A stretch of DNA of 64,000 bases from Apoda limacodes (GCA_946406115.1 OX291551.1:2418001-2482000), one strand, 5' to 3'. Shown: positions 42,914 through 54,777, numbered from the stretch's first letter. The notes: generated by a model from the sequence alone, not told the origin. Program-made: numbers and translations.

Positions 42914-43303
42914 AAACTCAACTCAAATCAATCGAAAAATAAACCTTTAGAGTGCAAATCACAATCAAATCTAGGTATAGGTGGTTCGAAAGACAAATCG
43001 GAACAGCATATGCGCTTATGAACGCAGCTGCCCCTCGCTGGATTTGTTCCTTCGATTCGCTGTCGCCTTGTCCAATGCGATATTCAAATTTTAATATTGT
43101 TATTAATTTGTGGGTATATCTTTTTTAGGACAAAGCATTAAATTTAATATTTAAGTAAATAAGTTTAAACTAAATCTTTGAATTTATCGCAATTAGTTTG
43201 CTCACTATGAGTTTACGTTATTTACTCTGTTACGTTTCTGCAAAGATGTTTGAACAGATTGTTTTTAAAGTGTAGTGTAATTTATTGTTTAACAAATAAA
43301 AAT

Positions 43304-43767
43304 TTACTGAAAGCAGTTTATGACATTAAAAACAATTAAAATAAATAAATAACTAACTAAACTATTAAGAAAGGCCCTGGATGTTGCTGCCAGGTGATAA
43401 AGTGACCAGAAGACTGACAGCGTTGTATGGCAACGCGCCTTCTGATTTTTGGAAGTGGAGATCAATCGCTTGGTTATTTCCTTATAAAAACGATCGGCGC
43501 TCGGTCCCCAAGATCCCATGGTCTCCACTCCAAACGCCTTAAAAATGTAGCCATTACCAACTACTGCATATTTTCAGTGGCTAAACTGTTCCGCAGCGTC
43601 AGCTCCTGAACCAGCCTTTCTTGAGGTTGGAAGATGAGACGTGGCCAAGGTGTCAATGCAAGTTGCATCCCACACAAAAGGGCGTCCCATTTTCCAAGGT
43701 TTAAGAGCTAGGCCAACGGGCCTCTTACCATCGTCACGCGCCAGTCCAATTGGTTCTAAAATGGACG
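43304..43767 (-). pseudogene. Mobile-element-type protein relic with GLARDDGKRP motif
   Basis: Reading the minus strand from 43767, one frame gives EPIGLARDDGKRPVGLAL, GRPFVWDATCIDTLATSH, then a TGA stop at 43576-43574, then KYAVVGNGYIFKAFGVETMG, SWGPSADRFYKEITKRL and the rest to 43304. The frame is otherwise open for about 150 codons. I recall the pattern (G.ARDDGKRP..PW..GR..VWDATC.DT.A.SH and later VET.G.WG) from repeated, transposon-like proteins in many invertebrates. Conserved D and W residues suggest an enzyme domain, but I cannot name the activity. No adjoining reverse transcriptase or transposase is visible. Could be the tail of a larger element. Confidence 0.6.
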
Positions 43768-45580
43768 GCTCATTGACACTGGTAATTTGTAAGTATTAGT
43801 ATACAGAATGTTATTATTTTATTTTTCTATAATATTACATGGTTTATAAACTTTTATTTTATGCCGATTTTACACAACCACCAATTTCATCTAAGTACCT
43901 TTAATTGAAATTTGTACAAAATTTTTACTTTTCCGACTATATTTTTTAGTTGGTCGACTTGAGTAATTCATTAAGTTGTAAAGCCTACTTAGCCTATATA
44001 GTTTTCTTTCAATTTCGTTATATAAGCTAGTCCTTAGGTTTTTTTAAGCCCAAGAACAGCCAATTGTACTTAAGACCCGGTATTCCGATTAGAAATTTAA
44101 GGATTTACCCGCCCACTTCATATGACAGTTTGAAACACAGCTATCTAATATCACGTGCACTTGAGCAAGGCAAAAGACCACAGCGCTTTTCAGTATAAGT
44201 AAACGTGAGCGTCAAGCCGGTTTTTTGTATTTACTAGAAAACTAACTCGATTTTTTAGATTTCAGTAGAAGCAGCCATGGACTTTCTAGTTAGCTAGCCA
44301 TTAATATGAATTTTAATGTTATATGTTAAAGAATAGCGGTTAAATACCAAAAAAACAAAGTAATTTAGAGGTCTTTTCCAGATTTTTTTCAATCGAGGCG
44401 AATTAATGCTATCGTGTTTTTGGTAGAACAAGACATTAAGTATATGTTCTTATATATAGGGTTAAATTTTTAACCTAAAATATTTACTACAAATGTTGAT
44501 TTTTTCCATTTTAAAAAGTGTCACTTGGCGTTGGTCAGCCTCTTAATTTCGCAAACGCATCACTTTATCGAAGAAATGGTGTTCACACGTCCTCAATATC
44601 CAACAAGCTATCCAACTACCATGTACGCTATGGGGTAGACGAGATTTTTTTTTTTTTTTTTTTATTTTACCACTTTGTCGGCCTAATTAATACATGTATT
44701 CATGCTAAATTCCAGCTTTCTAGTACATATGGTCTTTGAGCTAAGCCGCGGCAAGACAGACGGACAGGTGGACGGACAGACATGGCGAAAGTATAAGGGG
44801 TCCTTGTTGCCTACGGAACCCTAAAATGATATACCCTGAGCTATAATTAGTCCAACAAAAAAGGAGTATTTAATTTCATATTTAAGTATGTACTAAATAT
44901 ATCCAGATTCAAATTGACATCAAATAAGACACTGACTGCAACGGGTGAAGAAACCCAAAGCATTAATTGCAAATTGAAGAACTTTAGTGAAGCCTTTTCT
45001 TTGCAATAATACAGACATAGCTATCGTAGTAAAAACATAATTTTTGAAAAGAACTGTACTTAGATGAATTCAATAAAATTATAAACATTGTTGCGAAATA
45101 AGAATACAGTGACGTTAATGAAATTCCTTTCCAGCTAAATTGTAGTCATTTTGCTGAATTAGTTTTATAGAATATACTGAAGGTATTATCCTTGAGCGAG
45201 TCGGTATTAGAGGCGACACCACCTATGTTTGAGACCGTCTATTTATCGACAATACCCATTAGACTATTGTTATCTACGCTTATTTACATATTACTGTATA
45301 ACAATTTCTACATAAAAGTTATTTTGTCTTCCACAATGGTTGAGGTAAATATTGAAACTTTGTTTTCGTTCGCTCGTTTCTTTAACAAAAAGGGCTATTG
45401 ATTATTATTTCTTATAGAACTAATTGTGTTTATTGTTTAATTTGTAGTTATAATAGGATTTTTTCTAAGTTTTCATCGAACAGACTCGACGTAGGTGAGC
45501 ATTGTCGATTCATCAGTCAGTTTTTATTAAAGTTCAACGGTATCTCGGAATGTCATCTGAAGGGTTTGACGTAGAAGGTT
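43768..45580. other. Intergenic sequence
   Basis: Contains a T tract at 44645-44663 and, at 44735-44825, a family E tail (GACAGACGGACAGGTGGACG..CTACGGAACCCTAAAA). Short frames at 44518 and 45192 lack signatures. Confidence 0.5.
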
Positions 45581-45867
45581 TGCCTTTTTATTTCGAACAA
45601 TTCCTCAGAACACATCCCATTGTAAAAGCGGTAGAACACACACAGGGAGGCAAATTCTCTCTTTACACTTAAGGGCTCGATACGTGAGTTAGGGATCGTC
45701 GACAATTCTCACAGCCAAGCTGGTATCGAGCCCAGAGATCCCAGAGATGGCGGCTGTACTCCATATGGGGCCGAACATGTGACTTGTAAAGCAGCAACAT
45801 CTGCCCCGACGTGCAGTACTGCTTCGTTCTATTGAGTACACCAAGCTTTTTAGACGCCAGCTTTGCA

Positions 45868-46080
45868 TCCTGAGTGATGGAGATTTGAGAGGCCTACCCG
45901 GCGTGTACCAATGAGTCTTTTTCTTAATTTCTCAAGGACATTGATTTTTCACACCACTGACGGAAGATGATGTGATGTCCACAATCCGCACTGAGCCCGC
46001 GTGTGGACTATGGCCCAAATCACCCTAGTTGAGTGTAGGTCGTGTCCCAGCAGTGGGGACATATGAGGCTGATAGGAAGA
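45868..46080 (+). mobile_element. SINE fragment inside family A copy
   Basis: CGGCGTGTACCAATGAGTCTTTTT, CCACAATCCGCACTGAGCCC and GTGTCCCAGCAGTGGGGACA match the SINE at 34.7 kb from just after its B box to its 3' end. The tRNA-like head is missing and no target duplication was found. Confidence 0.75.
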
Positions 46081-47120
46081 ACGCGCAGACTTGTGTCTTT
46101 GCAGGGTTGAATCGGACCAAGTTTCCCCATCCCCAGTCAGAGGCTTTGGACAGGGTGGTATTGATTGAGACCGGACTATTGTCTCACACTAGTTTTCCAC
46201 GTTTTTCCTCCACAAAAGAACGAAGGATGCTTGCACGACTCGCGTAATAAGCGTCTCCAGTATTGCCATCTGCATAGCAATTTACGTTGTTGAAACAGCG
46301 TAGGCGACAGCACTTATATCCACGCTATCAGAACTATGCTATGCTATAGTCAACTACGGCTCGTATGCGTCTGCTGGACAGAAAGCTAGCCCCACCCATT
46401 TGCACAAACCACGGGCACTCCGTAAGATGGCAACTTCAATAGCCGCCTCCGCTATGTCCAGGCTACATGCCAATGCCTTCCCCTGACACTCAATGGCTTG
46501 TGCCCGTCGGTGTGTGGGAGACACTAAAGGGTCACCAGTCGAGCGACTGTGGCGAAAGCCATATTGACGCTCGCTGACCAGGTCGTGTTTCGCTAGGTAT
46601 CTTAGAAGCTGTGTGTTGATCACACACACACACACCATTGAGGGGAGTGAGGTAATAGCGATAGGCTTGTAATTCGATGGATCTGATCTATCACCCTATT
46701 TGGGCACCAGATGCACATTCGCAGTCTTTCATGAAGACGGAAATTGCTGAGTGTGGTAGAAAAGCACGAAGAGGCGCGTTGGTACAGGACATAACTCAGG
46801 TGCACACTGTTTAAGCAACACTTCTGGTATACCGTCTAGTCCACTCGACTTATGAACGTCTAGAAAAAGCAACGCCCGCCGGACGTCCAGCTTTGTTTTA
46901 GAGATTTCCGGCATTTTCTTACCGCAACACGGTATAGTAGGTGGTACAGCGCCTTCATCGTTCATATTCGAGTTAGAGGCAAAGAGACTACCCAGTAGAT
47001 CGGCTTTCTCTTTTGCACTATGGACCAAGTCACCATCGGTCTTTCGCAGTGGTGGTAACGACGACTGGCAAAAGTTCCCTTCGGCAGCTTATAGCAAGCG
47101 ACGAGAAAGCACGACTCCCA

Positions 47121-48030
47121 GGGGGCCGTTCAAAAACCGACTGAGTCGAGTAGAGTTATGACTCGAACCGTTCATAAACTAACTGAGTTCCAACCCTAAT
47201 CCGTTCAAAAACGCGTAGAGTTGTTACCCTAGGGTTGGCTCAAGTGAACCGTACTCGACGCGGGTTAGTCGGAGTAGGCGGCCATATTTGATTAAAATAG
47301 TCAAACCAATGTTTCCGTATTAAGAAAATTAGTAAATTATTTTGTTGTTTGTTTTTGTATTTAAGTGTTTTTGTATGACTTTTATATTTGGAGTTTTTTT
47401 AGTAATAAAAGATTCTTAAGTATTTCCACAAGGGTTCAGTTTTTTCTTAGAATCTTTAGTGAATAACCCTAAATGTCTTAAAATAGTGTTAAAATATTGA
47501 TTTTAGCCGTAAATTTTAGCTGTTTAGAAATACTCCTATTTTCATTTTATTTTTTGTCAAAATAAAATCTAACAATAAAATTAACCGCGATTCAAGTGTT
47601 TATAATGCAAACACAACGTTACAACTACAAAAAGGTAAACATTGTTAACATACTGATAAATAAATAGTATTATAATATACTTAATAATAATGGTAAGTTT
47701 TATTAAAATATATGTATAATCAAAACAAAAGAATTCACCAAGTTCCCTTCTAGTTTATGAAAACTTAATACAAAAAAGCAAAAAGGAAATTATTAGTTTG
47801 TTCTCACTCAAAGTCAAAAAAATAGCCTTTTAAATTTTAGTGTTCCGTAGGCCTTACATAGGTATTTCAAATAAAAAATGCCCCTACAAGGGCGAAATTC
47901 CTAAAAGTGGAAACATTGATTAAAACTTGACAGATGTAACTCGGTTAGCCGTTCAAAAACTATAGGGTAGAGTTAGGAACCCGATGACGTCATTTTTTAC
48001 TCAAGTTACTCGTTTTTGAACGCAACCCTG
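47121..48030. mobile_element. Nested DNA transposon with imperfect terminal inverted repeats
   Basis: Left end GGGGGCCGTTCAAAAACCGA and the complement of the right end, GGGTTGCGTTCAAAAACGAG, form inverted repeats of about 30 bases. The CCGTTCAAAAAC motif also recurs inside, near 47128, 47199 and 47949, as subterminal repeats. It splits the family A linker coding region: LASGPS on one side and SRAFSSLA on the other, which family A would normally hold together. No transposase frame is present, so it is non-autonomous. CAGGG/CCCTG at the edges recalls hAT elements, but I found no clean 8-bp target duplication. Confidence 0.7.
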
Positions 48031-48412
48031 AGGGACCGCTCGCAAGTCGCCCACCTATTGTGCCGATAAATTGGAATTTAGCTCTGGCATTACTGAAGCT
48101 CGAGAAAGCATTTAATTTGCGTTTTCACTCAATAATATTGGGATACTTATTATTACGAGCCGTGGTCCACGCCTCATACGCAGTTTGCTTCAGTATTTTA
48201 GCTTCTCTGCAAGACCTAATAAACCACGGTCGTTTTTTGACGCCCGTAGCTAATCGCGGGGTAGGAACAAAACATTCCACACCAGCGAGGATTGTCTCAG
48301 TGACTGCGGCTGCGCAAACGTCAGGATCTTGTAAGCTAAAGAAGAGCTCCCTCCACGGGTATGATGCAATAAATTCTCGCAAGCCATCTCAATCTGCCGA
48401 CTTATAATCTAG

Positions 48413-49206
48413 CTGTACGAAGAAGGGGGACACAAAATTTTACATTTTAGATCTAACAGTAAAAAGAAGGGGACACAAATTTTAAATTTCAATTCTAACA
48501 TTAGAAAGAAGTGGGACGCCGCTTATAAAACTTTGGCAGCTTATTACTTGCAAAGTATCTCAAGAGGAAAAAGGTTATTAAAATTTTTTAATTGCAATTT
48601 TGAGAACTATCCGCCGACACACAACACAGTGGGATGGGGGCATCTACACAAAAATAAAAATATAAGTTATTAGTTTTATTTCTGGAGAACATTTAAAAAG
48701 TATTTTTAGTTTTTCCTGTTTTTAGGACCTTAACTGTAAGGTAATTAACATAAGATACCGTTTTGTATAATTAACCAGAATCAATGGCAAGATTAGATAC
48801 GGATTGACGTGAATTAGGTTCTTATACGGGTACCAATTCTGTCATTGGCAACGACACTTTTTAACTAATTTATTTTTAAGTTACCATACGCAGTAAATCA
48901 TACCAGTAATGAACAACAAATCTCAAAGCAAAATTAACAATATAATAATTTAAATAGATTTACAGATTCCACAAATAATATCATACAGATTGCTATACTT
49001 ATTAAAATACAATTAAATTAATAAAATTATAATTTTAATAATATCAACCACAAGCAAAATTCATAGAAATCACATTAGGCAATTTGTGTCAGTTTCCATT
49101 CACAAACATCTAAGTCTGAGACGCGACTTTGCTTATGTTTTTTTGTTATAGGTACTTTTTTATAAAAGGCTTTAATCTAAAAAAATACTTGAAATGATGT
49201 CCATGC
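48413..49206. other. AT-rich intergenic sequence
   Basis: No gene or repeat family recognised. At 48420-48530, GAAGGGGGACACAAAATTTTA and AGAAGGGGACACAAATTTTA are a loose local duplication. Confidence 0.5.
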
Positions 49207-49262
49207 CTACTTACTACTACTTACTACTATTTACTACTACTTACTACTACTTACTACTCTTA
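49207..49262. repeat. (TACTTACTAC)n simple repeat
   Basis: Five to six near-perfect TACTTACTAC decamers in tandem. Confidence 0.85.
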
Positions 49263-49294
49263 CTACCATCGCACCTTTAATCGTCTTGCAGACT

Positions 49295-49460
49295 GTGATT
49301 ACAGAGGAACCTCCATCAAACGCTCAGGTTGGGGTATGTCATGGTTTTCCCTGTGGACAACCTTTAGTATATGATTCCTCAAGAATGTCATTAAAAGCGT
49401 CCATAGAATACGGTAACTGTCAACACCAGGCAGTTGGTACACTTGTAAGCCAAAAATTTC
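49295..49460 (+). mobile_element. Diverged family A-like 3' relic
   Basis: CAGAGGAACCTCCATCAAAC..GTCATGGTTTTCCCTGTGGA..AAAAGCGTCCATAGAATACG..CACCAGGCAGTTGGTACACTTG aligns, with many changes, to the last 230 bases of family A at 35389-35600. The open frame over it (49286-49504) is inherited from the element. Confidence 0.5.
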
Positions 49461-50193
49461 AAATGTCAATGTGTGATGTGAATTCATCATATCTGTTTGT
49501 ATGACTTGTGCCCAAGAGATTTTGTTAAAACTTTTACAAGTTGTTATCCAGAAAGTTACTTTACAGTGGTAACTTTTAAAACAAGAAATTTGCAGGTTAA
49601 AATAAGAAATACGTTCTGCGCATTTCAAAATGTCAATCAAAATGACGGAACGACGAACGATCGGACACAAACACAGCTACCATACAAACAATAATCTTGC
49701 CCAACAATGGATTCTGCAATGTGTTAAAATTCATCTACGCGTCATCTATCATCTAGGACTTGGAATTAAGAAGCAAGAGGAAGCGATAGCGGGATAAATG
49801 TAAAAGTTAATTAACACAATAATACGATTATCAATTTAATCAGTGAAAATTGCGGCAAATAAACGGCGTGATAATCCTAGCGATCATTGCGTCAAATAAT
49901 AAATGATGTTAGGCGTAGGGTTGTCAAAATATAAAAATACTCAAGTAGAGATGAATGTTAAATAAGATAAAAAAAAAATCAAAATCTTTTATTTTCGGAA
50001 CTTCAAAGAGTTGGCGCCTTTATAATGCAGTTTCACGTAAACTAAAGTGTTTGCGCAAAGTTGTAACACGTTCTGATAGCAAGAGGTTGATCACAATTAA
50101 CCTCAAAGATATGTAGCAGACAAAAAGACAATATTTTTAATATTATATAGCCATGTAAACTAATAGCGCATTTAAAAATTAAGTGCGATCCGC
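49461..50193. other. Intergenic sequence
   Basis: No gene recognised. A minus-strand frame at 49299-49670 has no signature and partly overlaps the A-like relic. Confidence 0.5.
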
Positions 50194-50365
50194 TAACGAG
50201 AACTAATATTATATTTGTCTAACCTACTACTGCAGTTATTACTGCTGCACCGGACTTGTAGGGCGAGACTCTGAAGAAGTCTCAGCCCATATAGCGCTTA
50301 ACGCTCAAGGGCTCCCAATGGGGGGACCTCGGCTTGGGTTGTCACCCTTGGGGTAACGAGAACTA
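50194..50365 (-). mobile_element. Short (about 148-bp) retroposon with 12-bp target duplication
   Basis: TAACGAGAACTA occurs at 50194-50205 and again at 50354-50365, exactly flanking a 148-base insert. The insert is GC-rich on its right side (GGGGGGACCTCGGCTTGGGT) and AT-rich on its left (ATATTATATTTGTCTAACC), so on the minus strand it has a GC-rich head and an A/T-rich tail, like a short retroposed RNA. It has a short inverted motif, GAGACTCTGAAGAAGTCTC. I do not recognise it as tRNA, 5S, 7SL or a known SINE. Confidence 0.7.
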
Positions 50366-51519
50366 GCTAAGGCACAAAGATTTGACGCAGAAGGAAATCA
50401 AATGAGGCAATTTGAGTAAAAAAGAAATTAGTAAAAACACCCGTACTAATTAAAATTTGTAACAGAAGTGGCTCAGAACACTTTTTTTTTAAAGGTTGTT
50501 TCTAGCAGTGTATGTTTGTTTGAATTCGAAATTCGAATAGTAAAAAATTGATGGATCATGGTGTTGCTTCAGTTTTTTTATTTAATGGAGCATTAGTTAA
50601 TCTACATTGGAGAGTCTGTAACCGCTCTTTATTTCGTTTATGATCCATACTTGAAGTAACTGTATACACCTGAATACATTTCACAAAAATTTTGAGATAA
50701 AGAACTGTCACACAGCCACGTCAACAGGAACCGACATTAATCATCCATTATGAGAATACTCAAACCCGAATATCATTCGCAGACTGATACTCCCAATATA
50801 ATGCAGAACTACTGTCATGTGTTATCACTAGTGACTAAGTTCTGGAAACAAACTCCTAACCGTAAGTAATTTTACGGTTTATTTTTTTTAGTATTTATTT
50901 ATAAATTTATAGGCAAAAATTTCTAATAAAACTTTTTTGATGAATGTATCTATCCATCTACCTGACCATATTACCTCAAACGACACTTAAGCTGTGTATT
51001 GATTAAACAAAACTTACTGGGTTTTAATCAGTAATTATGTTTAAGTAGTATTTCTTATCAAAATGGTTAAGCAAACCGAAGAGGTGATCTATGGAAATAA
51101 ATAGCACGACATGTAGCGAAGTAAGCATGGTGTGTTATAGGTGTCCCATAAGTGTAATAAAGGAAGCATTAATCAAAAGCATTTCGCGAGTGACAACCCT
51201 GACCAATCGTTCTCGCGCCCACCGTGTCTGTCAGAGCCACTTTGGACAGTGGACAGAGGAATCGCTCTCCAGGGACGTTTGTCTTTCTGCACAAGTTCTT
51301 TTATTAGACAATCCAATGAGCAATTTTTTTTGCATTAATTTTAAAATTTGTATTGACACTAAGAACTATTATATATATCCTATGAGTACCCACGATTACA
51401 ATTTAATTTTACGTCTCCCTATTTGTCGTAGAACAATGAACTGTACTTCATATTTGAAGTAACCGGACCGACTAAAACTGCAACATTTAAATCAAATATT
51501 CTACTAATCCTACGAATAT
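50366..51519. other. Intergenic sequence
   Basis: A 123-codon plus-strand frame at 51091-51462 and an overlapping one at 51141 have no recognised domain; with no promoter, splice or homology support I do not call a gene. Confidence 0.45.
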
Positions 51520-51748
51520 TATAACTGTAGAAGTATGTCAGGACGGATAGATGGATGTTTCATACTCAATCACGCTTCAACCACTGGACGGATTGGGATG
51601 AAAAGTTCCCGCAGCAATAACTATAACCGAGTTTATAAAAACTGTGGCTACAACCTATTGCTTGCTATAGCAAACTTCATTAGTATAATTAAGGAGTTTC
51701 AAGCCGATAACCGAATTTAGGGCGGGCGGAGCCGCGGGCAAAATCTAG
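51520..51748 (+). mobile_element. Helitron-like non-autonomous element
   Basis: Starts near GAATATTATAACTGTAGAAG, has CTCAATCACGCTTCAACCAC..GGACGGATTGGGATG, shares CTTGCTATAGCAAACTTCAT with the copy at 29.5 kb, and ends GAGCCGCGGGCAAAATCTAGTA. The GC-rich inverted bases (GGGCGGGCGGAGCCGCGG) before CTAGT can form the 3' hairpin expected of Helitrons. Confidence 0.7.
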
Positions 51749-51821
51749 TAATCAAATAAAAAAAAAAACATAAGTTACAGGTATTAAATAAATTGTATAG
51801 CAATCACATACTATTAAGAAC

Positions 51822-52187
51822 ATTTTTTTTATACCACTAAGGTGTTAAACAAGCACGCGGTCCGCCTGATGGTAAGCGGTCACTGTCACCATAAGTATCA
51901 CTTGCGCGTTGCCGACCCTTCAAAAATCCAATAACTTCTTTCTTGAAGAACCCCATACTGTAGTCCTTAGAGAAAACCTTGGCAGGGAGCTCATTCCACA
52001 ACTCAAGCGTTCGCGGAAGGAAGTTTCTCTGAAACCGCACTGTACGCGACAATTTCGGTTCTGAAGTGTGAGAATGAATTCCCTGCCGATGGCGAGCGGT
52101 GCGATGGTAGAAAGTAGCCGTAGGCGTCATTTCGAACAATTCCTCAGAACACATCCCATTGTAAAAGCGGTAGAACACACACAGTTG
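51822..52187 (-). mobile_element. Family A 3' end fragment
   Basis: T run at 51822-51829, then ACCACTAAGGTGTTAAACAA and the C-terminal coding block, ending at GTAGAACACACACAG (52187). A deletion near 51886 removes part of the terminal coding sequence. The frame 52280-51837 reads CVFYRFYNGMCSEELFEM, FYHRTARHRQGIHSHTSEP and LELWNELPAKVFSKDYSMGF; its first part is flanking DNA. Confidence 0.85.
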
Positions 52188-52190
52188 GTG

Positions 52191-53229
52191 CATGTACATA
52201 GTATAAAGAATAAACACACTAGTTTTGGCTGGAAATCTAATAAATAAATATTGAGCTTTCCTTCTTCGCAATATAAGCATGTTAGGTATAACAGTCTAAC
52301 TACCTATTGCCTACACATTCAAAAAAATAGACATAAGTCGATGACTTTTAGGACATAAACCATAAAAATCGGATCACATTAGCGGTTTATAGAAGCTGTT
52401 AAAAAAATATCTCACTAGATCCATGATGGATCTACTGGGTTTGAAAAATACTAACGAGTGGATCAACGTCGATTATATAATTATATAGTAAACAATATAT
52501 AGCTATATAATATAGATACATACATGTATAACAGCTGATGACCTCGGCGTATATACCTACGCAAGGCGCTTCGCTTGAAAAAGATACTTTGTTGCACAAA
52601 ACAGAAAAGCATTTATTTATTATTATTATTTTACGAAACCTTCAACTCTGTATGATTTTAATCACATATCATTAGCGTGGAACAATAGGGAACCTGCTCC
52701 AGGACAGAAATCTGCCGACGGAACTTATTATAGCAAAACCTTCCAGCTAGTCAAAGCCAGACAAAGACTTCCTCACGCAATTTATCTCTAAATCATTAAT
52801 AAACTATTAGGTATCTTGATGTTTTCCTTGTAATTAGACTACCCATTAGCAACTCGTGGCGCCGCCGGCGTGTCACCGTGTCACCGAAGTTACCAACAAT
52901 TGATCTAATTATAACGATGTAGTCGTGCCGCACTGGTATCGTTGTAATGTTTTAAAATATTTTGTAATTGTATATTAGGTTCGTGATTAGGACGTAACCT
53001 GTTCTTATATTCCCACAGTTTTTATATGTTTGCTCATTAATCAGAAACAGGAATTTTTAATCTGAATTTAGGGTTTCTATGTATGCGGTTCTTAGACTTT
53101 ACAAATTTTCTGCATTCAGTTTGCTTATTTAGTTGTTGTTAATTAGTTCCTGAGAACATTTTAGAAGAACCAGCCAACCATGGAAAACCGGATGCATGTA
53201 GGCCAGAATTTCCAAACTAACCCTCTTCC
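52191..53229. other. Intergenic sequence
   Basis: Nothing recognised; a short GC-richer patch at 52850-52890 (GTGGCGCCGCCGGCGTGTCAC). Confidence 0.5.
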
Positions 53230-53440
53230 TCGCAGCCTAGTTAGTAAGTAGTGTTGCCGATTGCTGTGCAGAGAGTGTAGGTTCGATTCCCGCACTGGAC
53301 AAACATTTATGTGATAAACATTCGTGTTTGTTTTGAGTCTGGGTGTATTTTATGTATGATGTATTTACAAAAATAGTAATATATATGTATTCGTATCCGT
53401 TGTCTGGTATCCATAACCTCTAATAGCCGATCTCTACAGC
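53230..53440 (+). mobile_element. tRNA-derived SINE, second family
   Basis: GCAGCCTAGTTAGTAAGTAG is an A-box-like head and GGTTCGATTCC at 53280-53290 a perfect B box. The body GCACTGGACAAACATTTATG..GTTTTGAGTCTGGGTGTATT is a conserved lepidopteran SINE core. Its body differs from the SINE family at 34.7 kb. 5' and 3' limits are approximate. Confidence 0.7.
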
Positions 53441-53585
53441 TACTGCTATAGCAAAATTGCTACAACTACAGCTATAGCTTGCTATAGCAAACTTATTGTT
53501 TATGATCAAGAAGTTGCCCTCCTAAGAATCCCACTAATTAATAACCTGATAAAGCGCGGGCGGTGCCACAGCCAAAACCTAGTAC
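53441..53585 (+). mobile_element. Helitron-like 3' part
   Basis: CTATAGCTTGCTATAGCAAA, AAGCGCGGGCGGTGCCACAG and the end CCAAAACCTAGTA match the 3' halves of the elements at 29.5 and 51.5 kb. Confidence 0.6.
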
Positions 53586-54672
53586 AAAGATAATTTAAGG
53601 TTGCCGTGAAAAAATACGTAAAATAGTTTGTTGTTCACAAATAGTGTTATTTAATAGGAACTATGCATATAAGTTGCGTACGTGATAGAATTCGCTCGGG
53701 CGCGCGACCAGTCTAATGATTTACTAATAGGTGTCCATATTAGTGACACGCGATTCTGTCTCTGGGATGTACAGTCAGAACTAGAAGGAAGTTCAGAAGT
53801 TAATAAAAATTACTAAAATAAAATGAGAAATATGTTAGACATTGCGCCGAAATGATATGCTAAGTCTTCAGACTTCTTTTTTTATAAAGCTTCTAACAGC
53901 CAATTGAAAGCCGAAAAGCTCTTGAAATTCTATATTTTCTTATGTTAAAAGTACCTACTCTTAACATAAATATATTAGTTAAATGCGGGGCGCGCACTAG
54001 GTACGTTGGTAAACCAAAAAAAATAAAACACGTAACGAGTATTGATACCGAGTATCGACAACATGAGTCTAAATTACATTTTGTATTGTAGCTATGTACG
54101 TATGTAACTTTGGTACAAATTACAGTAAAAAAGTATCATTTTTATGTGTTACTTAAAACTTACTTTTGTTTTTAAAACATTTATTTCTTAAAAAGTATCA
54201 AAACCTATTCATACAATAAACTGCTCCAGTTTGCATTTTTTCCCAAGTGACTGTACCGATGTTGAAGTCGAGTTTAAGGTGCAATTAATTAATAATCAGG
54301 TAAAAGTGATTATCAAGTAAATTAGCGAGTACGAGGGCGAGGGCGAGGGCCTACGTGACGGCGCGCACGGGCACCTACTAATTAATCAAAACAAACAATA
54401 TATTTCATAGAAATAACTATTTAAAAACAATTAAGACACAATATCGTGATGCGGTGTTGACCAACATTGATCGCGGGCAAGATTCCGACCTAATCGAAAT
54501 AGTTTCTAATTTAATACCTGTCGTTTTCTAGTTTAAGGTGACCTTTACGCGGTTTTCCTCGTTGAGTGTTCTGGTGAAGAAGATTTATGTACCATTGGCA
54601 TGAGCGGATCCCAAGTAAATATCGAGCCGTCCACATAAGGCGGTTGCTGTTACCAACGGCTGCCGATGGGAC
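53586..54672. other. Intergenic sequence
   Basis: No gene recognised. GC-richer patch at 54330-54375 (GAGGGCGAGGGCGAGGGC). Confidence 0.5.
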
Positions 54673-54777
54673 CTTATACTGTCCGCCCGTATGTCACAGG
54701 GCTGTATCTTATACTGTCCGAATGTATGTCACAGGGCTGTATCTCATACTGTCCGCCTGTATGTCACAGAGCTGTAT
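54673..54777 (+). repeat. 35-bp tandem repeat, three units
   Basis: CTTATACTGTCCGCCCGTAT + GTCACAGGGCTGTAT units begin at 54673, 54708 and 54743. The surrounding 71-codon frame (54587-54802) is not recognised. Confidence 0.9.

Larger units (their letters stand above)
45590..48412 (-). mobile_element. Family A non-LTR element, longest span, with nested insertions
   Basis: Minus-strand copy reaching furthest 5'. It includes the linker before the reverse transcriptase (48408-48060: DGLREFIASYPWRELFF.. and RPWFIRSCREAKILK), then SAKEKADLLGSLFASNS (about 47020), SSGLDGIPEVLLKQCAPELC (about 46830) and further motifs to FEE..FYRLYN region at 45590. The poly(A) end is missing. It carries a nested terminal-inverted-repeat element (47121-48030), a SINE part (45868-46080) that replaced about 150 bases, and many frameshifts. 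A TGA replaces an expected W codon just before DGLREF. Confidence 0.85.

Noticed and set aside
47060..47125. Second host gene beside the nested transposon
   Set aside because: The coding-like sequence on both sides is the family A linker between endonuclease and reverse transcriptase.
49299..49670. Minus-strand 123-codon frame
   Set aside because: It lies opposite a diverged family A-like 3' end on the plus strand and has no signature of its own.
51091..51462. 123-codon open frame
   Set aside because: No recognisable domain, promoter, splice signal or neighbour; overlapping frame is also open. Not enough to call a gene.
53272..53300. Functional tRNA gene (B-box GGTTCGATTCC)
   Set aside because: No acceptor or anticodon stems can be formed around it, and the following sequence matches a SINE body.
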